Assembly: GCA_009746045.1 (NCBI GenBank) | Contig: RPFO01000940.1 | Coordinates: 1 to 64,000, forward strand | Reading direction: 5' to 3' | Length of the DNA stretch: 64,000 bases | DNA from: Mesostigma viride | Taxonomy: Eukaryota > Streptophyta > Mesostigmatophyceae > Mesostigmatales > Mesostigmataceae | Shown here: positions 53,467 through 63,871 of the stretch, piece after piece | How the letters are laid out: each line of letters opens with the position of its first letter | Position numbering within the stretch: position 1 is the first letter of the stretch | Position numbers and translations under genes: made by a program | Notes under the pieces: model-generated | What the model saw: the letters and a program-made list of their open reading frames with translations, nothing else | What the model was told of the DNA's origin: nothing | Database searches by the model: none

Positions 53467-54525
53467 TTACTTGGTTTGCTGGGCCTTGCCCAGCTTCTCC
53501 ATCATCGTGGCGCTTTGCAGGGCCATCTTCATGGCCGGGTTGCTCACCAAGGAGGCATCTTCCTTGAGAGCAAGGAGGTGGCCAGCCACCTTCCACCCTC
53601 CTGACCCCTGGCTCTCCACTAGGAGCATGGCTGCCACCACCCTCATGAGATACTCTACCCCAGCCAACTCCCCGGCTGCCGGCCCCAACTCCTTGAAGAG
53701 TGTGTCCATGGCCAGGGCGATGTTCATGACCACCTTCCTGCTTTCCTGGTTCCTCCACCCCCCTTGGCGAGTAGCCATGATCCAACTCTTTATCCCCCCT
53801 CCATTGTCGTTGGCATCCTCGAGCACCTCGGGGAGCACTCTCTCTTGCACCCTCCAATTCACCACTTGTGCTCGAGTGGGCAGCGTCACCCCTTTGGTCT
53901 TTTTCGGCTTCCTGGAAGCCCCATCTGCCCCGGCCAGCGCATCCTTCAATTTCGTCAGGAAATCCTCTTCCTCGGACTCCTCCTCCTCCTCCTCTTCTTT
54001 GCCCGCCTGCCCCTGCTTGCCAATAATAGCCGCCAGCTCCAAGAGCTGCTCCCTCACATCCCCCGCGGCCTTTCCCTTGCTCGGGGCTGGGCTTCCGACT
54101 TTTTTCGTCCCCTTTTTCGCCCCTTTCGTGGGCCGGCGTGGTGGCTGCATCTCCTCTTCGTCCGAGTCCGCCAAGTCCCGGGCGCTTTGGAGGGCTGCCA
54201 CTAGCGCTTCGTTTGGGTCCGCTGCTGCCAGAATTTCAGGCCCGTCCACGTGGTCGACCAGCAGTCCAACGACGGACTCCAGCTGGGCCGCAGACCACCG
54301 GCTGACAGTAGTTACCCAGTCGGTCCCGAGGACCGCCTCAAAGGCAGCGCACACTTCAGGCAGGCCCGAGCAAGTGGAGAGCTCCTGATGGAGCCTTTTC
54401 TTCTGCGTCGGCCAGCCTAGTCGGCCCTTTCCCGTCTGTTTAGTAGCTGTCGGCACCTCGGGATTAGCTTTCGGTAATTGCTTCCCAGCACCTGTCGAAC
54501 CTGGCTTCCGCCCGGGCTTCGGCAT
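53467..54525 (-). CDS. DIRS-type Gag (352 aa)
   Basis: Intact frame beginning MPKPGRKPGSTGAGKQLPKA. It has a basic N-terminus, helical segments, an acidic Glu run (KEEEEEEESEEED) and Lys-rich linkers, ending LGKAQQTK. No zinc knuckle, as is common for DIRS gag proteins. Assignment rests on position directly upstream of the DIRS-type Pol. Confidence 0.75.
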   Translation of the reverse strand: MPKPGRKPGSTGAGKQLPKANPEVPTATKQTGKGRLGWPTQKKRLHQELSTCSGLPEVCAAFEAVLGTDWVTTVSRWSAAQLESVVGLLVDHVDGPEILAAADPNEALVAALQSARDLADSDEEEMQPPRRPTKGAKKGTKKVGSPAPSKGKAAGDVREQLLELAAIIGKQGQAGKEEEEEEESEEEDFLTKLKDALAGADGASRKPKKTKGVTLPTRAQVVNWRVQERVLPEVLEDANDNGGGIKSWIMATRQGGWRNQESRKVVMNIALAMDTLFKELGPAAGELAGVEYLMRVVAAMLLVESQGSGGWKVAGHLLALKEDASLVSNPAMKMALQSATMMEKLGKAQQTK

Positions 54526-55624
54526 CCCAGCCGCTTTGCAGAAAGGAATTCTGGGCGTCAGCTACGCTGCCCCTGACCCCTGTCGCCGCCTTCGTTAAAA
54601 CAAAAGAGACCGCCATGAGCTAGGTGAGCAAGCTTTTATCGTGTTTCAAGGCCAACGGCTCTCTACCAACGGCCAGATCCGGCAACGGCCTCTAAACAGT
54701 TTTAGCCGTCAAGTTTTACTTCAGATATTGCCTGTTGCAAACCCGTCCGCAATCACAGATCTGCTAGGAGAACCTAGACGCAAAAATCCGTCGTCAAGGT
54801 ACTCAGCACACCGTCAAGGTATGGGCCGCAACAATTAGGCCATATCTTCCGTAATACTCGTACACTAGAAGCCTAATCAACCTTATTACGATCACATCAC
54901 CCAGCTCTATTTCACCTAGCATCAGCGGCTCCCCTTCCGTATCACTATAAAGAAACTATGTTCAGAGAACCCCGATTTGTAGTTCCCTGAGTGTGTAGTA
55001 GCTTGCTGAGCTATTTACATCATGGAAATGGCAAAACCTTGAACAGTTCCCGCAATTAAACAGGTCTATTTTTACCGGACACTGGGAATAAACATATCAT
55101 AAACACTTCAGATAAGCCCCCAAAATCAAGCAATTAAAAATCCGGCTAACACAGGGGGACAGCAGTGGTCAAAGTCCCAGGTCATTCTGACAAGTCTAGC
55201 TAGCTCAAGTTATAACGTTTTGCGTGCTAAAACCTGAACATACGCTAAATGAGGCTTTTCTGTGTATAAGGCCACCTAGACATGATGTTTTCCATCCAAG
55301 AAGCCAAAAAACATGCCCAACTCGATCACACAACATAAGAAAAGGCTAGGCACCTCATCTGCCCTCCCCTGCCCTCAGCATGGCCAGCCTTGCCAGCGTG
55401 GGCATAGCAACACCATTGCTAGGCATACATACATGCACCAAGAAAGCATACACTATGCTCAGCCCTTGGAACTGGTTACCATGTATATATTTAAGCCAAG
55501 AACTCAGCAAGTATACGTGTAAAAACCTTAGAAAGACTGCCCGAGCAATAGAGGCAACTGCAGCCTGCAAACTTAAGGCAGCAAATCATACATGCTGTCT
55601 GCCATGCATTCACACACCGCCTTC
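54526..55624. other. 5' flank of the DIRS-type element, no gene seen
   Basis: Includes the probable 5' region of the element (CGTCAAGGTA repeated at 54795 and 54812). TATGTTCAGAGAACC at 54956 also occurs at 27326. Confidence 0.4.
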
Positions 55625-55895
55625 CCCACTAGCTCACGGGACAAGGCGGCTCCCCCACCAGTCCCGCTCACCTTCCCCTCCCCTGAGGATAAGCAGCGGT
55701 TCCTCTCTCGTCGCAAGAGGTTGCACGACCTCACCTGGACGCTGGACGACGACCTTACCCCCGCTCAGCAGCAGCAGTGACGCGACCTGTGGCCGGAATA
55801 CCTCCGCCATAAGCAGGACCCCCAGAAGCCCAAGGTGTATTGGAGGGGCGGGGACCTGATGATCAACCACAAGATGTGGAAACCCCCAGCGGGCT
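55625..55895 (+). pseudogene. LINE ORF1-like fragment C with stop
   Basis: DKAAPPPVPLTFPSPEDKQR, then RRKRLHDLTWTLDDDLTPAQ and QQQ, a TGA at 55778-55780, then RDLWPEYLRHKQDPQKPKVY, W.GG and KMWKPPAG. Best-preserved of three copies. Read-through of the single TGA gives the full C-terminal domain. Confidence 0.7.
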
Positions 55896-56582
55896 AGAAT
55901 AGCAATAGCCCTAGTGTAACGTGCCAAACCCATCGGCCAGGCACGTTGGGAAAGATCGTTTCTATCTACGGGACCATCGTCCCGGTTTGTTGCCTGCCTG
56001 AGAGGGGAAGGGAATCACTATTCTATGGGCTACTTGCTGTCATCACAGCGTAGGCCCAGAGGCATTATAATGATTACCTTCTTGTGTTCTTGCAATTGCA
56101 GTTTATGCAAGATTATGCGTCAGACATGATTGTAATAAAAGGAATAGATTCGTAGCTCAGATTGACTGAGGTGGGTGAGTCGGCGGATTGACGAACGACT
56201 GTCTAATTGTGCATCGTCCTCGCAAGCCTTTATGCCAAGCAGTGCCACTAGGTCGGCACTCGGCACCAGCCAGTGGCTGATCCACTCGTGTGGCCCAAAT
56301 TCACCCGTCACTAAGTTACGACCTGAAGTTCATTGTAGTGTGCCGAACTACGGGTCGAACATAGGGCTGATCGACCTCTAACCATGTCGATCCGTGGTAA
56401 CCATCGTTACGTTATGCCATCGGACACACATCCATCGATATATATTAAAAATATAATTACTTACAGCAGAGTGAAATCACTCAAACCAAAGCAAACGCCC
56501 AGCTATAAACCTATATACAGAGCCATGTCAAAGCTCTATACTACGAAGTACGATAAGACCAATGGAAACGCCTAACGGGAGG
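55896..56582. other. No gene recognised
   Basis: Includes the 3' flank of the RLE LINE. No tail repeat, polyA or satellite sequence is obvious at the 3' junction. Confidence 0.4.
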
Positions 56583-56585
56583 AAC

Positions 56586-59362
56586 CTAATAGCCCTGCTG
56601 CACCGCAAAATCAGCCCGCGTACGGCGGAGCATGATGTCCGCCATGGCCCGAGTCAGCGCCACCGACAAGCGCTGACGCCAATATGACGTCCAGGTCCGC
56701 GCCGACCATGGGGCCCGCTGGCCCTCCAGGTCCAGCCGGTCCTCCCGGAGCCGGCAACACTCCTTGAAGAAGGCGGAGGTCAGGGGCCCCATGGCCCCAA
56801 ACTCCTCCAGGACAAAGGGCACCACACGATGGTGCCCGACGTCGCCGTAGGCCAGGAGCTTGGTCCGCTCCGCCCGGTCCGCCGTGTAACCTGCCGTGAG
56901 GGAGGCCCCAGCCACGTGGCTAAGAGCCAAGGGCCGCGCCACCGAAACGTCAATAAGCAGATGCCGGCCACCCCCCTCAAAGTCCAGCACCACGATGTCA
57001 GGCCGGTGGTTGGGGGAATAGAAGGCAGCGCCATCCGCATCCTCGGACCGGATGTTCGCGTGGGGGAAAACCGACCGAATCATGGCGAGCACCACCGTCA
57101 GGAGGACAGTGTGCAAATACAAATACCAATTCTGATTCTGTTGGCCCCCCATGCAGGCAAGGTAGTGAGTCCCCGTGGGATCCAGCGGCTGCCCACAGCT
57201 ACCACAAGGCCGCCCGGCCGGAACAAGAGGCTGCGGGGCAAATAGCTGGTGCCGGAGCGCCACCGAGTAGTGGCTGGGAGCCAAGGCGAATGGGGGGGCC
57301 ATGGGAAGAGCACGAAGGTACGCCGAGCCCACACTCCGCAAGGAAAGCGAGAACAGCCACGCACGTCCCTGGGCGTTGAGGTCCGCGAAAAGAGCAATCC
57401 AATCAGCCGTGTGCAGAATACCCGCGTAGGTTTTCTGGTGTTTATCGATGACGCGAGCAGGGAATGCGGCGGGAGATTGAACGGAGGCGACCGAGGGAGT
57501 GCCGCGAGGGAGGTGGCGCTGTACCGCCTGAGCGGCACGGACGGGAGAACAGGCCTGCTGGATCTCAGCATAGGCCTCCTGGATGGCGGTGACGAAGGGC
57601 AAAGGGCTGCTGGGGTCCAGGAGGTCAGGCGCTGCCGTTGCCAAAAGGGGCAGGAGCCGGCAGCTTTCCGCCCACGACTGAGCGACGGAGCCCAAAAAGG
57701 CTGCTGGGGCCAGCCGGGCGGCACGAGTCAGACCGCAGCCACCCATCCGTGCAGGCAGGGAGGCAATGCGAATAGCATGTGGCGGGAGGTCGGGGCCCGG
57801 GACCAGCTGCGCCAAGGCCGACTGGATGCGTTCGTCGTGGCCCTCGGCGGCCAGCCGGACCTGAGACGGAAGAGCGCCCCGGAGCCAGTGAACGACGCGA
57901 GGGTGAGCGCAAAACCACAGAAGCAGACCCTTGGTCTGCGAATCATGAAGGCGCGCAATCAAGGGCAGTACCTCAGTGCGTGCCTCGAGGGCGGCCCGCA
58001 GAGCATCGATGACAAACGCGGGGTCGCCAACCGGAACGCCGAGGACATCCAACCCATGGAGGCGCTCGTCCCGGCCCAAGAGCTGGGGCGGAAAGCCGGA
58101 GCAATCACCTTGGGGCGAGTACACCGCGCACTTGGCAAGGGTCAACTGGAGGTTGATGTCGGCCACCGCGGTCTGCAGTGCCAGCAGAGCCGCGGTGGTG
58201 TCCGGCACAGGGCCCAGCAGGTAGATATCATCCAAGTAGGCCTGAATAGCGACCGCCGGGTGGGCAGCATGGACCGCTTGGAGGCAACCCTGGAGGGGGG
58301 CGGCAAAGTACAGGGGTCCCAGGGGGTCCCCTTGCTGGGTGCCCGACCGCGACAGCAGGCCGCCGCGAGTGCCGTCCTCCATGATGTGAACCAGTTGGCC
58401 GGGCTGGCCGTAGCACACGGCTGTCCAAGCGTACAAGTCCTCGAAGGACTCCATGACGGCCGCAAACATGCTGGCGCGGGACAGACTGTTGAACGCGTTG
58501 TGGCAGTCGACCTTGACGACAGCGTGGGTGGGGTGGGCCTCGAGGTAGGCCTGCACCGAATGGATGAGGATATCCGCCCCGCCTGGAGTCGTCACCCCCA
58601 GCTGGGCCGCCACCGAGGTCTCACCCGCTGCGAGGGGCGGGCAGAAAAAGGCACGGAGCTCGGGCGCCTTTTGGCGGCAGATCACTTTGCCCACGAGCTT
58701 GCGGAGCACCTCACCGCAGGCGATCGGGCGCACCTTGCCCTCGGGGGGGGCAAGACACCCTTGAGCAGAGCGAGGAGGCGAGCGCCCGCTAACCACTCGC
58801 GCGCAGCGGGAGGAACGCGACCAGCCGCCAGGTCAATGAGGGTGTCAAAGAGAATGTCCTCGCCCCCATGCCCCACCAGGACCTCCAAGTGCTCGTAGCG
58901 CCAGCCCGACGGCCCGGTAGAGGAAGCCCGCGGGACCTCACGCATCACCTCCAGGAAGCAGTCGCGGTCCAGCCGGAGGGGGGCCGGCAGGGGGTCCGGC
59001 ACGGGCAGCTGGAATCCGGGCTCCGCAGGGTGAAGAGCCTCCAAGGCCGCCAGGGTAGCCGCATTGGCGGGGGCGAGCTTGGCCATTTCCAAGCGGGTCA
59101 TGGCCCGGCTGAGCTGCCCCTCGCGGACGAGGCGGATGACGTCGGCGGCCACCCGCTCGAAGTTGACCTCCCCCGACAGCCGGGCCGTGCGCGGGGGCGG
59201 CACGCCAAACAGCCCCTCCCAGTCCCCCTGCAGAAAGCGTCGGCAACGGGCAATAACCGCACCCTGGAGGCCGCGCACACCACGCCCGAGAGGGGTGAGG
59301 AGCAGGCGGGGGGTCACCATGTGCAGTTTAAAGCCCAGCGGGTCGTCCGGAGCGGCGTGCAT
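56586..59362 (-). CDS. RT and restriction-like endonuclease part of the RLE LINE
   Basis: The first part (59362 to about 58745) begins MHAAPDDPLGFKLHMVTPRL; a run of eight G at about 58742 shifts the frame into the 736-residue part ending at 56586. RT motif A KVDCHNAFNSL (about residues 95-105 of that part), motif B GTQQGDPLGPL (151-161), motif C AYLDDIYLL (186-194). Then CGSCGQPLDPTGTHYLAC (CCHC) and the endonuclease core HRPDIVVLDF...LLIDVSVARP. Upstream of 59362 the same frame continues (WDACAINPTSTLTDLPHRAR) to an in-frame TGA at 59471-59473, so this part was once joined to the RING section. Confidence 0.85.
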
Positions 59363-59470
59363 GCGCCGGAGAGAAACGATTGCACATTGCGCGAAAAGGC
59401 TACGCGCGCGGTGGGGGAGGTCGGTCAGGGTAGACGTCGGGTTGATGGCGCATGCATCCCAGGGACCGTG

Positions 59471-60397
59471 TCAAGCCAACGCCAACTGGCCGAGTAGTCG
59501 GGCGGCGGGGGCTGGGAGCCGGGGGAGCCGAGGCGGGAGGGGGGAGGGGGCCGGGACTGCTGGCCGGTTGAGGGGCCGTTGAGCAACACAGGCGCGCGCG
59601 TGCTGAGCGCGCCCGTGAATGGAGTACACCCGCTGGCAGTGAGCTTCCGGGCACCGGTAACAGCTCATGGCCTGCAGATCCGCCGCGCCGAGATCGGGGT
59701 GCACAGCGCGAAGGTGCTGGCAGAGGAGGTTACGGTTGTGGAACACACCCGCACACGGGGACCCCGTGGGAAGCAGCACGGCACACCGGTGAAGGCCGTC
59801 GGCGGGCGCTGAGTGGCGGGGAGCGGCGCCAGCAAAGGCAGGACGTGGGGCCTGCGGCGTCTCCCCAGCCGGGCCGGCAGGCGCGCGCACCACGACCCGA
59901 CCAGCGCCCGGCAGGCCCGCCGGGGCCACGGAGGAGGCAGTGCCCACCGGGGAGACCCCCAGCGGAGGGGGATCGAGAACGCCGGCGCCCCTCCCAGGGG
60001 GACTCGCCAGCGCGCCCGCGACCACCCCAGGCCCCGGCAACGAGGCCGGGGGCGGAGGCCGAGGGGTCGGGGAGGCAGCTGGCCCCGGGGCCCGGTGGGG
60101 ACCCGGCAGGGGACCCAGCGAGACCGGGGGCGGGCCGAGAGGAAGCGCAGTCCCAGGGGGCGGCACAACAGCCCGGCACAACGGGCAGCGCGGCACGGAG
60201 TGGAGCAAGCTGCGCGCGATGCACGCTTGATGGAATGTGTGGCCGCACGCGGGCAGGCGACACAAGCCATCCCCCGGCCGGAAGGGCTCAAGGCAGATGG
60301 CACAGGAGCCCGACTCGGGGTCGTCCCCCTCCAGAAGGGACCGGACATGAGGGGGGGCGGGTCCCAGCCGGCCTCCCAGCAACCCGGGAGGCGGCAA
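59471..60397 (-). CDS. RING-H2 and C2H2 zinc-finger section of the RLE LINE
   Basis: RING-H2 at residues 32-75: CAICLEPF, CRLPACGHTFHQACI, CPLC. A Pro-rich linker follows, then two C2H2-like units: CAVLLPTGSPC...HLRAVH and CYRCPEAHCQRVYSIHGRAQ with a following H/C. C2H2 fingers are usual in RLE LINEs for DNA binding; a RING is not, and might confer ubiquitin-ligase activity. It ends at the TGA at 59471-59473 with downstream frame continuity. Confidence 0.75.
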   Translation of the reverse strand: MPPPGLLGGRLGPAPPHVRSLLEGDDPESGSCAICLEPFRPGDGLCRLPACGHTFHQACIARSLLHSVPRCPLCRAVVPPPGTALPLGPPPVSLGPLPGPHRAPGPAASPTPRPPPPASLPGPGVVAGALASPPGRGAGVLDPPPLGVSPVGTASSVAPAGLPGAGRVVVRAPAGPAGETPQAPRPAFAGAAPRHSAPADGLHRCAVLLPTGSPCAGVFHNRNLLCQHLRAVHPDLGAADLQAMSCYRCPEAHCQRVYSIHGRAQHARACVAQRPLNRPAVPAPSPLPPRLPRLPAPAARLLGQLALA

Positions 60398-60920
60398 TCT
60401 GGGCGCGCGAGAGGATGCCGACCGGTTGGTCAGCCGCGGGGTGCCATTCGTGCGGGATGCCTGCCAACTCCAGGATGTCGTGGAGGAAGGCAGAAACAGG
60501 CGTCCCCGCGGTTAGGGGCTGGGCGCGCCCGGCCGAGTCCACCAAGATGGCCTGGCCGCCCTGAACCGCGATGGGGGCCCCGAACTCCACACGCAGCATG
60601 GCGGCCTGCGCCAGGCTGAGGGAGGTGATGAGAAAGCCCCCACTGGCAACCGGGCCGGGAGGCGGGGCCTGGGCGTCCAAGAAGAGGCGAAGCTGCCGCG
60701 GGGACATGAGGCCCAGGTCGGCGCCGCCCGCGAGGTAGGCCGCCCGCACCGAGACCTGTGCGTCTCGAGCCACCGCCGTGACGAACTCGACCACCGCCTG
60801 ACCCACCCGCTCGTCCAGGGAAAGCAGCTCTTCCTGCCGGGCGGCCGGGAGATGCCACGGCAGCCGGCAGCCGGCGTGATATCCTTCCAAGACATACCCC
60901 CAAAGAGTCGAGGCCGTCAC
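60288..60920 (-). CDS. Middle section of the RLE LINE protein, unknown domain
   Basis: Coherent frame STLWGYVLEGYHAGCRLPWH to about 60400, where it shifts into the RING section. Helical, no family recognised. Upstream it connects by another frame change to GVVGRATFSWAYCPLLLDAV (about 60918-61080). Confidence 0.5.
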   Translation of the reverse strand: MTASTLWGYVLEGYHAGCRLPWHLPAARQEELLSLDERVGQAVVEFVTAVARDAQVSVRAAYLAGGADLGLMSPRQLRLFLDAQAPPPGPVASGGFLITSLSLAQAAMLRVEFGAPIAVQGGQAILVDSAGRAQPLTAGTPVSAFLHDILELAGIPHEWHPAADQPVGILSRAQIAASRVAGRPAGTRPPSCPVPSGGGRPRVGLLCHLP

Positions 60921-60960
60921 CGGGGGGCGGCGGAAAGAAATGTCGCCCGCACCTGCGCAA

Positions 60961-61749
60961 CTAGGGCCAGGAAGGCCGGGGGCCTAGGGAGCGAGGGGAA
61001 GGCGGCCTGGAGCCCGACCGCGTCCAGCAACAAAGGGCAGTACGCCCAAGAAAAGGTGGCGCGGCCCACCACGCCGACAATGTGCGAGGGCGGCCACGAG
61101 GTGAACGCGTGGGCCCGGGGGCCGCCGTCCCACGCGGCAAGGACGGGGGTGGCGGCTGGGTGGCCAACCGCGGCCGGGGGAAGGGAGGCCAGAGCGTCGG
61201 GGAGCGAGGGGCCGGGGGCGGGCGCCGGGGTCGCCAGGCCCGCCGGGGGTCGGCCGGGCTCAGCCCAGGCGACAGCGCCGCGCCCCCGTCGGCGGGGCCA
61301 GGCGACGGGTGGGGCCCCGGGGCCGAGGGCGCCAGGGCCCGAGCAACGGCGGCCCCATCGGGCAGGCCACGGCCCGCCCCGAGGGCCTCGGCAGGGGGGC
61401 ACACGGGGCAGGGGGCCGGAGCACCCAGCGGGGAGGGCAGCCCGGGGGCCCGCCGGGGGGGACAGCGCGGGCACGTCCAGGAGCCCGGCGGGACCCGGTA
61501 GAGCCGGGGAGTAAGACACTGCAAGTGCCACCCGGAATTGCAAGCATCACAAACTAACATGTGGTGCCCGCGGTGCCCGCTCCGGCAGACCTCGCAGACC
61601 AAGGAGGGGGAGACCGGGGCGCCCGAGCCCCCCGCAGCCGGGTCGCCCACCTCCGCAAGAAGGGCCGCAAGCCGAGAGGACCGCCGAGGCGCCAACCGGG
61701 GAGCGGGGGAGCCGTTGGGCGAAGGGGGTCGTGGGTCGTCCATGAACAA
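60961..61749 (-). CDS. PHD-finger N-terminal section of the RLE LINE
   Basis: ATG at 61749 (MFMDDPRPPSPNGSPAPRLA). PHD finger at about residues 51-97: CEVC, CDACNSGWHLQC, SWTCPRC, the C4-H-C3 pattern with the conserved Trp before the last pair. Downstream it becomes Pro/Gly/Arg-rich and the authentic reading frame moves to another register. PHD fingers read histone H3 tails; here one could guide integration to certain chromatin. Confidence 0.75.
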   Translation of the reverse strand: MFMDDPRPPSPNGSPAPRLAPRRSSRLAALLAEVGDPAAGGSGAPVSPSLVCEVCRSGHRGHHMLVCDACNSGWHLQCLTPRLYRVPPGSWTCPRCPPRRAPGLPSPLGAPAPCPVCPPAEALGAGRGLPDGAAVARALAPSAPGPHPSPGPADGGAALSPGLSPADPRRAWRPRRPPPAPRSPTLWPPFPRPRLATQPPPPSLPRGTAAPGPTRSPRGRPRTLSAWWAAPPFLGRTALCCWTRSGSRPPSPRSLGPRPSWP

Positions 61750-61856
61750 TCAGGGCAGGCGTGGCAGCCACCGAGGGGGGGGGCGGGGGTGTGGGGGGCG
61801 GAGCCCCCCACGCGGGGGGTTTGGGGGGCGGCAGCCCCCCAACGCGCTGCGGTCGC

Positions 61857-63871
61857 GGTACCGCCTGCCGTCCGGCACTTTGAAGCCCGCCGGTGCTATA
61901 ATTCCTATCGTCCACGCATGTTTTCCCCTGCCTCAAACCGCACGTTGCATTTAAATCTGGAGCCCAAAATTCACTGAAAACGTGTGCCAGCCGGTAGCAA
62001 ACTGGGCCAAGCTGCCACGGAATGGTGGTACCGCCTGCCGTCCGGCACTTTGAAGCCCGCCGGTGCTATAATTCCTATCGTCCACGCATGTTTTCCCCTG
62101 CCTCAAACCGCACGTTGCATTTAAATCTGGAGCCCAAAATTCACTGAAAACGTGTGCCAGCCGGTAGCAAACTGGGCCAAGCTGCCACGGAATGGTGGTA
62201 CCGCCTGCCGTCCGGCACTTTGAAGCCCGCCGGTGCTATAATTCCTATCGTCCACGCATGTTTTCCCCTGCCTCAAACCGCACGTTGCATTTAAATCTGG
62301 AGCCCAAAATTCACTGAAAACGTGTGCCAGCCGGTAGCAAACTGGGCCAAGCTGCCACGGAATGGTGGTACCGCCTGCCGTCCGGCACTTTGAAGCCCGC
62401 CGGTGCTATAATTCCTATCGTCCACGCATGTTTTCCCCTGCCTCAAACCGCACGTTGCATTTAAATCTGGAGCCCAAAATTCACTGAAAACGTGTGCCAG
62501 CCGGTAGCAAACTGGGCCAAGCTGCCACGGAATGGTGGTACCGCCTGCCGTCCGGCACTTTGAAGCCCGCCGGTGCTATAATTCCTATCGTCCACGCATG
62601 TTTTCCCCTGCCTCAAACCGCACGTTGCATTTAAATCTGGAGCCCAAAATTCACTGAAAACGTGTGCCAGCCGGTAGCAAACTGGGCCAAGCTGCCACGG
62701 AATGGTGGTACCGCCTGCCGTCCGGCACTTTGAAGCCCGCCGGTGCTATAATTCCTATCGTCCACGCATGTTTTCCCCTGCCTCAAACCGCACGTTGCAT
62801 TTAAATCTGGAGCCCAAAATTCACTGAAAACGTGTGCCAGCCGGTAGCAAACTGGGCCAAGCTGCCACGGAATGGTGGTACCGCCTGCCGTCCGGCACTT
62901 TGAAGCCCGCCGGTGCTATAATTCCTATCGTCCACGCATGTTTTCCCCTGCCTCAAACCGCACGTTGCATTTAAATCTGGAGCCCAAAATTCACTGAAAA
63001 CGTGTGCCAGCCGGTAGCAAACTGGGCCAAGCTGCCACGGAATGGTGGTACCGCCTGCCGTCCGGCACTTTGAAGCCCGCCGGTGCTATAATTCCTATCG
63101 TCCACGCATGTTTTCCCCTGCCTCAAACCGCACGTTGCATTTAAATCTGGAGCCCAAAATTCACTGAAAACGTGTGCCAGCCGGTAGCAAACTGGGCCAA
63201 GCTGCCACGGAATGGTGGTACCGCCTGCCGTCCGGCACTTTGAAGCCCGCCGGTGCTATAATTCCTATCGTCCACGCATGTTTTCCCCTGCCTCAAACCG
63301 CACGTTGCATTTAAATCTGGAGCCCAAAATTCACTGAAAACGTGTGCCAGCCGGTAGCAAACTGGGCCAAGCTGCCACGGAATGGTGGTACCGCCTGCCG
63401 TCCGGCACTTTGAAGCCCGCCGGTGCTATAATTCCTATCGTCCACGCATGTTTTCCCCTGCCTCAAACCGCACGTTGCATTTAAATCTGGAGCCCAAAAT
63501 TCACTGAAAACGTGTGCCAGCCGGTAGCAAACTGGGCCAAGCTGCCACGGAATGGTGGTACCGCCTGCCGTCCGGCACTTTGAAGCCCGCCGGTGCTATA
63601 ATTCCTATCGTCCACGCATGTTTTCCCCTGCCTCAAACCGCACGTTGCATTTAAATCTGGAGCCCAAAATTCACTGAAAACGTGTGCCAGCCGGTAGCAA
63701 ACTGGGCCAAGCTGCCACGGAATGGTGGTACCGCCTGCCGTCCGGCACTTTGAAGCCCGCCGGTGCTATAATTCCTATCGTCCACGCATGTTTTCCCCTG
63801 CCTCAAACCGCACGTTGCATTTAAATCTGGAGCCCAAAATTCACTGAAAACGTGTGCCAGCCGGTAGCAAA
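61857..63871. repeat. 170-bp tandem satellite-like array, about 12 units
   Basis: GGTACCGCCTGCCGTCCGGC marks unit starts at 61857, 62027, 62197 and so on every 170 bp to 63727; the last unit is cut at 63871. Units appear identical by eye. The array contains TTTAAATCTGG and GCTATAATTCC but no long open frame. It begins right at the 5' side of the RLE LINE, so it may be 5'-UTR monomers of that element or an independent satellite. Confidence 0.97.

Larger units (their letters stand above)
50343..54525 (-). mobile_element. DIRS/PAT-type tyrosine-recombinase retrotransposon
   Basis: Gag (53467-54525) followed after 47 bp by a Pol frame with RT, RNase H and tyrosine recombinase (50343-53419), no integrase or aspartic protease. 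This layout is diagnostic of the DIRS order (DIRS, PAT, Kangaroo and TOC3-like elements are known in green algae). Terminal or split repeats could not be located with confidence, so the outer boundaries are those of the coding region. Confidence 0.88.
56583..61856 (-). mobile_element. RLE-type LINE with PHD, RING-H2 and C2H2 domains
   Basis: One ancestral coding unit of about 1720 codons runs from 61749 to 56586 on the minus strand, now broken by about four frameshifts and one TGA. Order: PHD finger, unknown helical region, RING-H2, C2H2-like fingers, RT, CCHC knuckle, restriction-like endonuclease. RT followed by CCHC and RLE places it with the early-branching R2/NeSL-type LINEs. The 5' side (61750-61856) is G/C-rich and abuts directly the 170-bp repeat array. 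Confidence 0.85.

Noticed and set aside
57249-58898. 549-aa plus-strand frame opposite the RLE LINE RT
   Set aside because: Antisense shadow of the RT/RLE gene in GC-rich DNA; the minus strand holds the recognisable motifs.
61857-63871. CRISPR array
   Set aside because: Units are uniform head-to-tail 170-bp copies with no unique spacers, in eukaryotic DNA.
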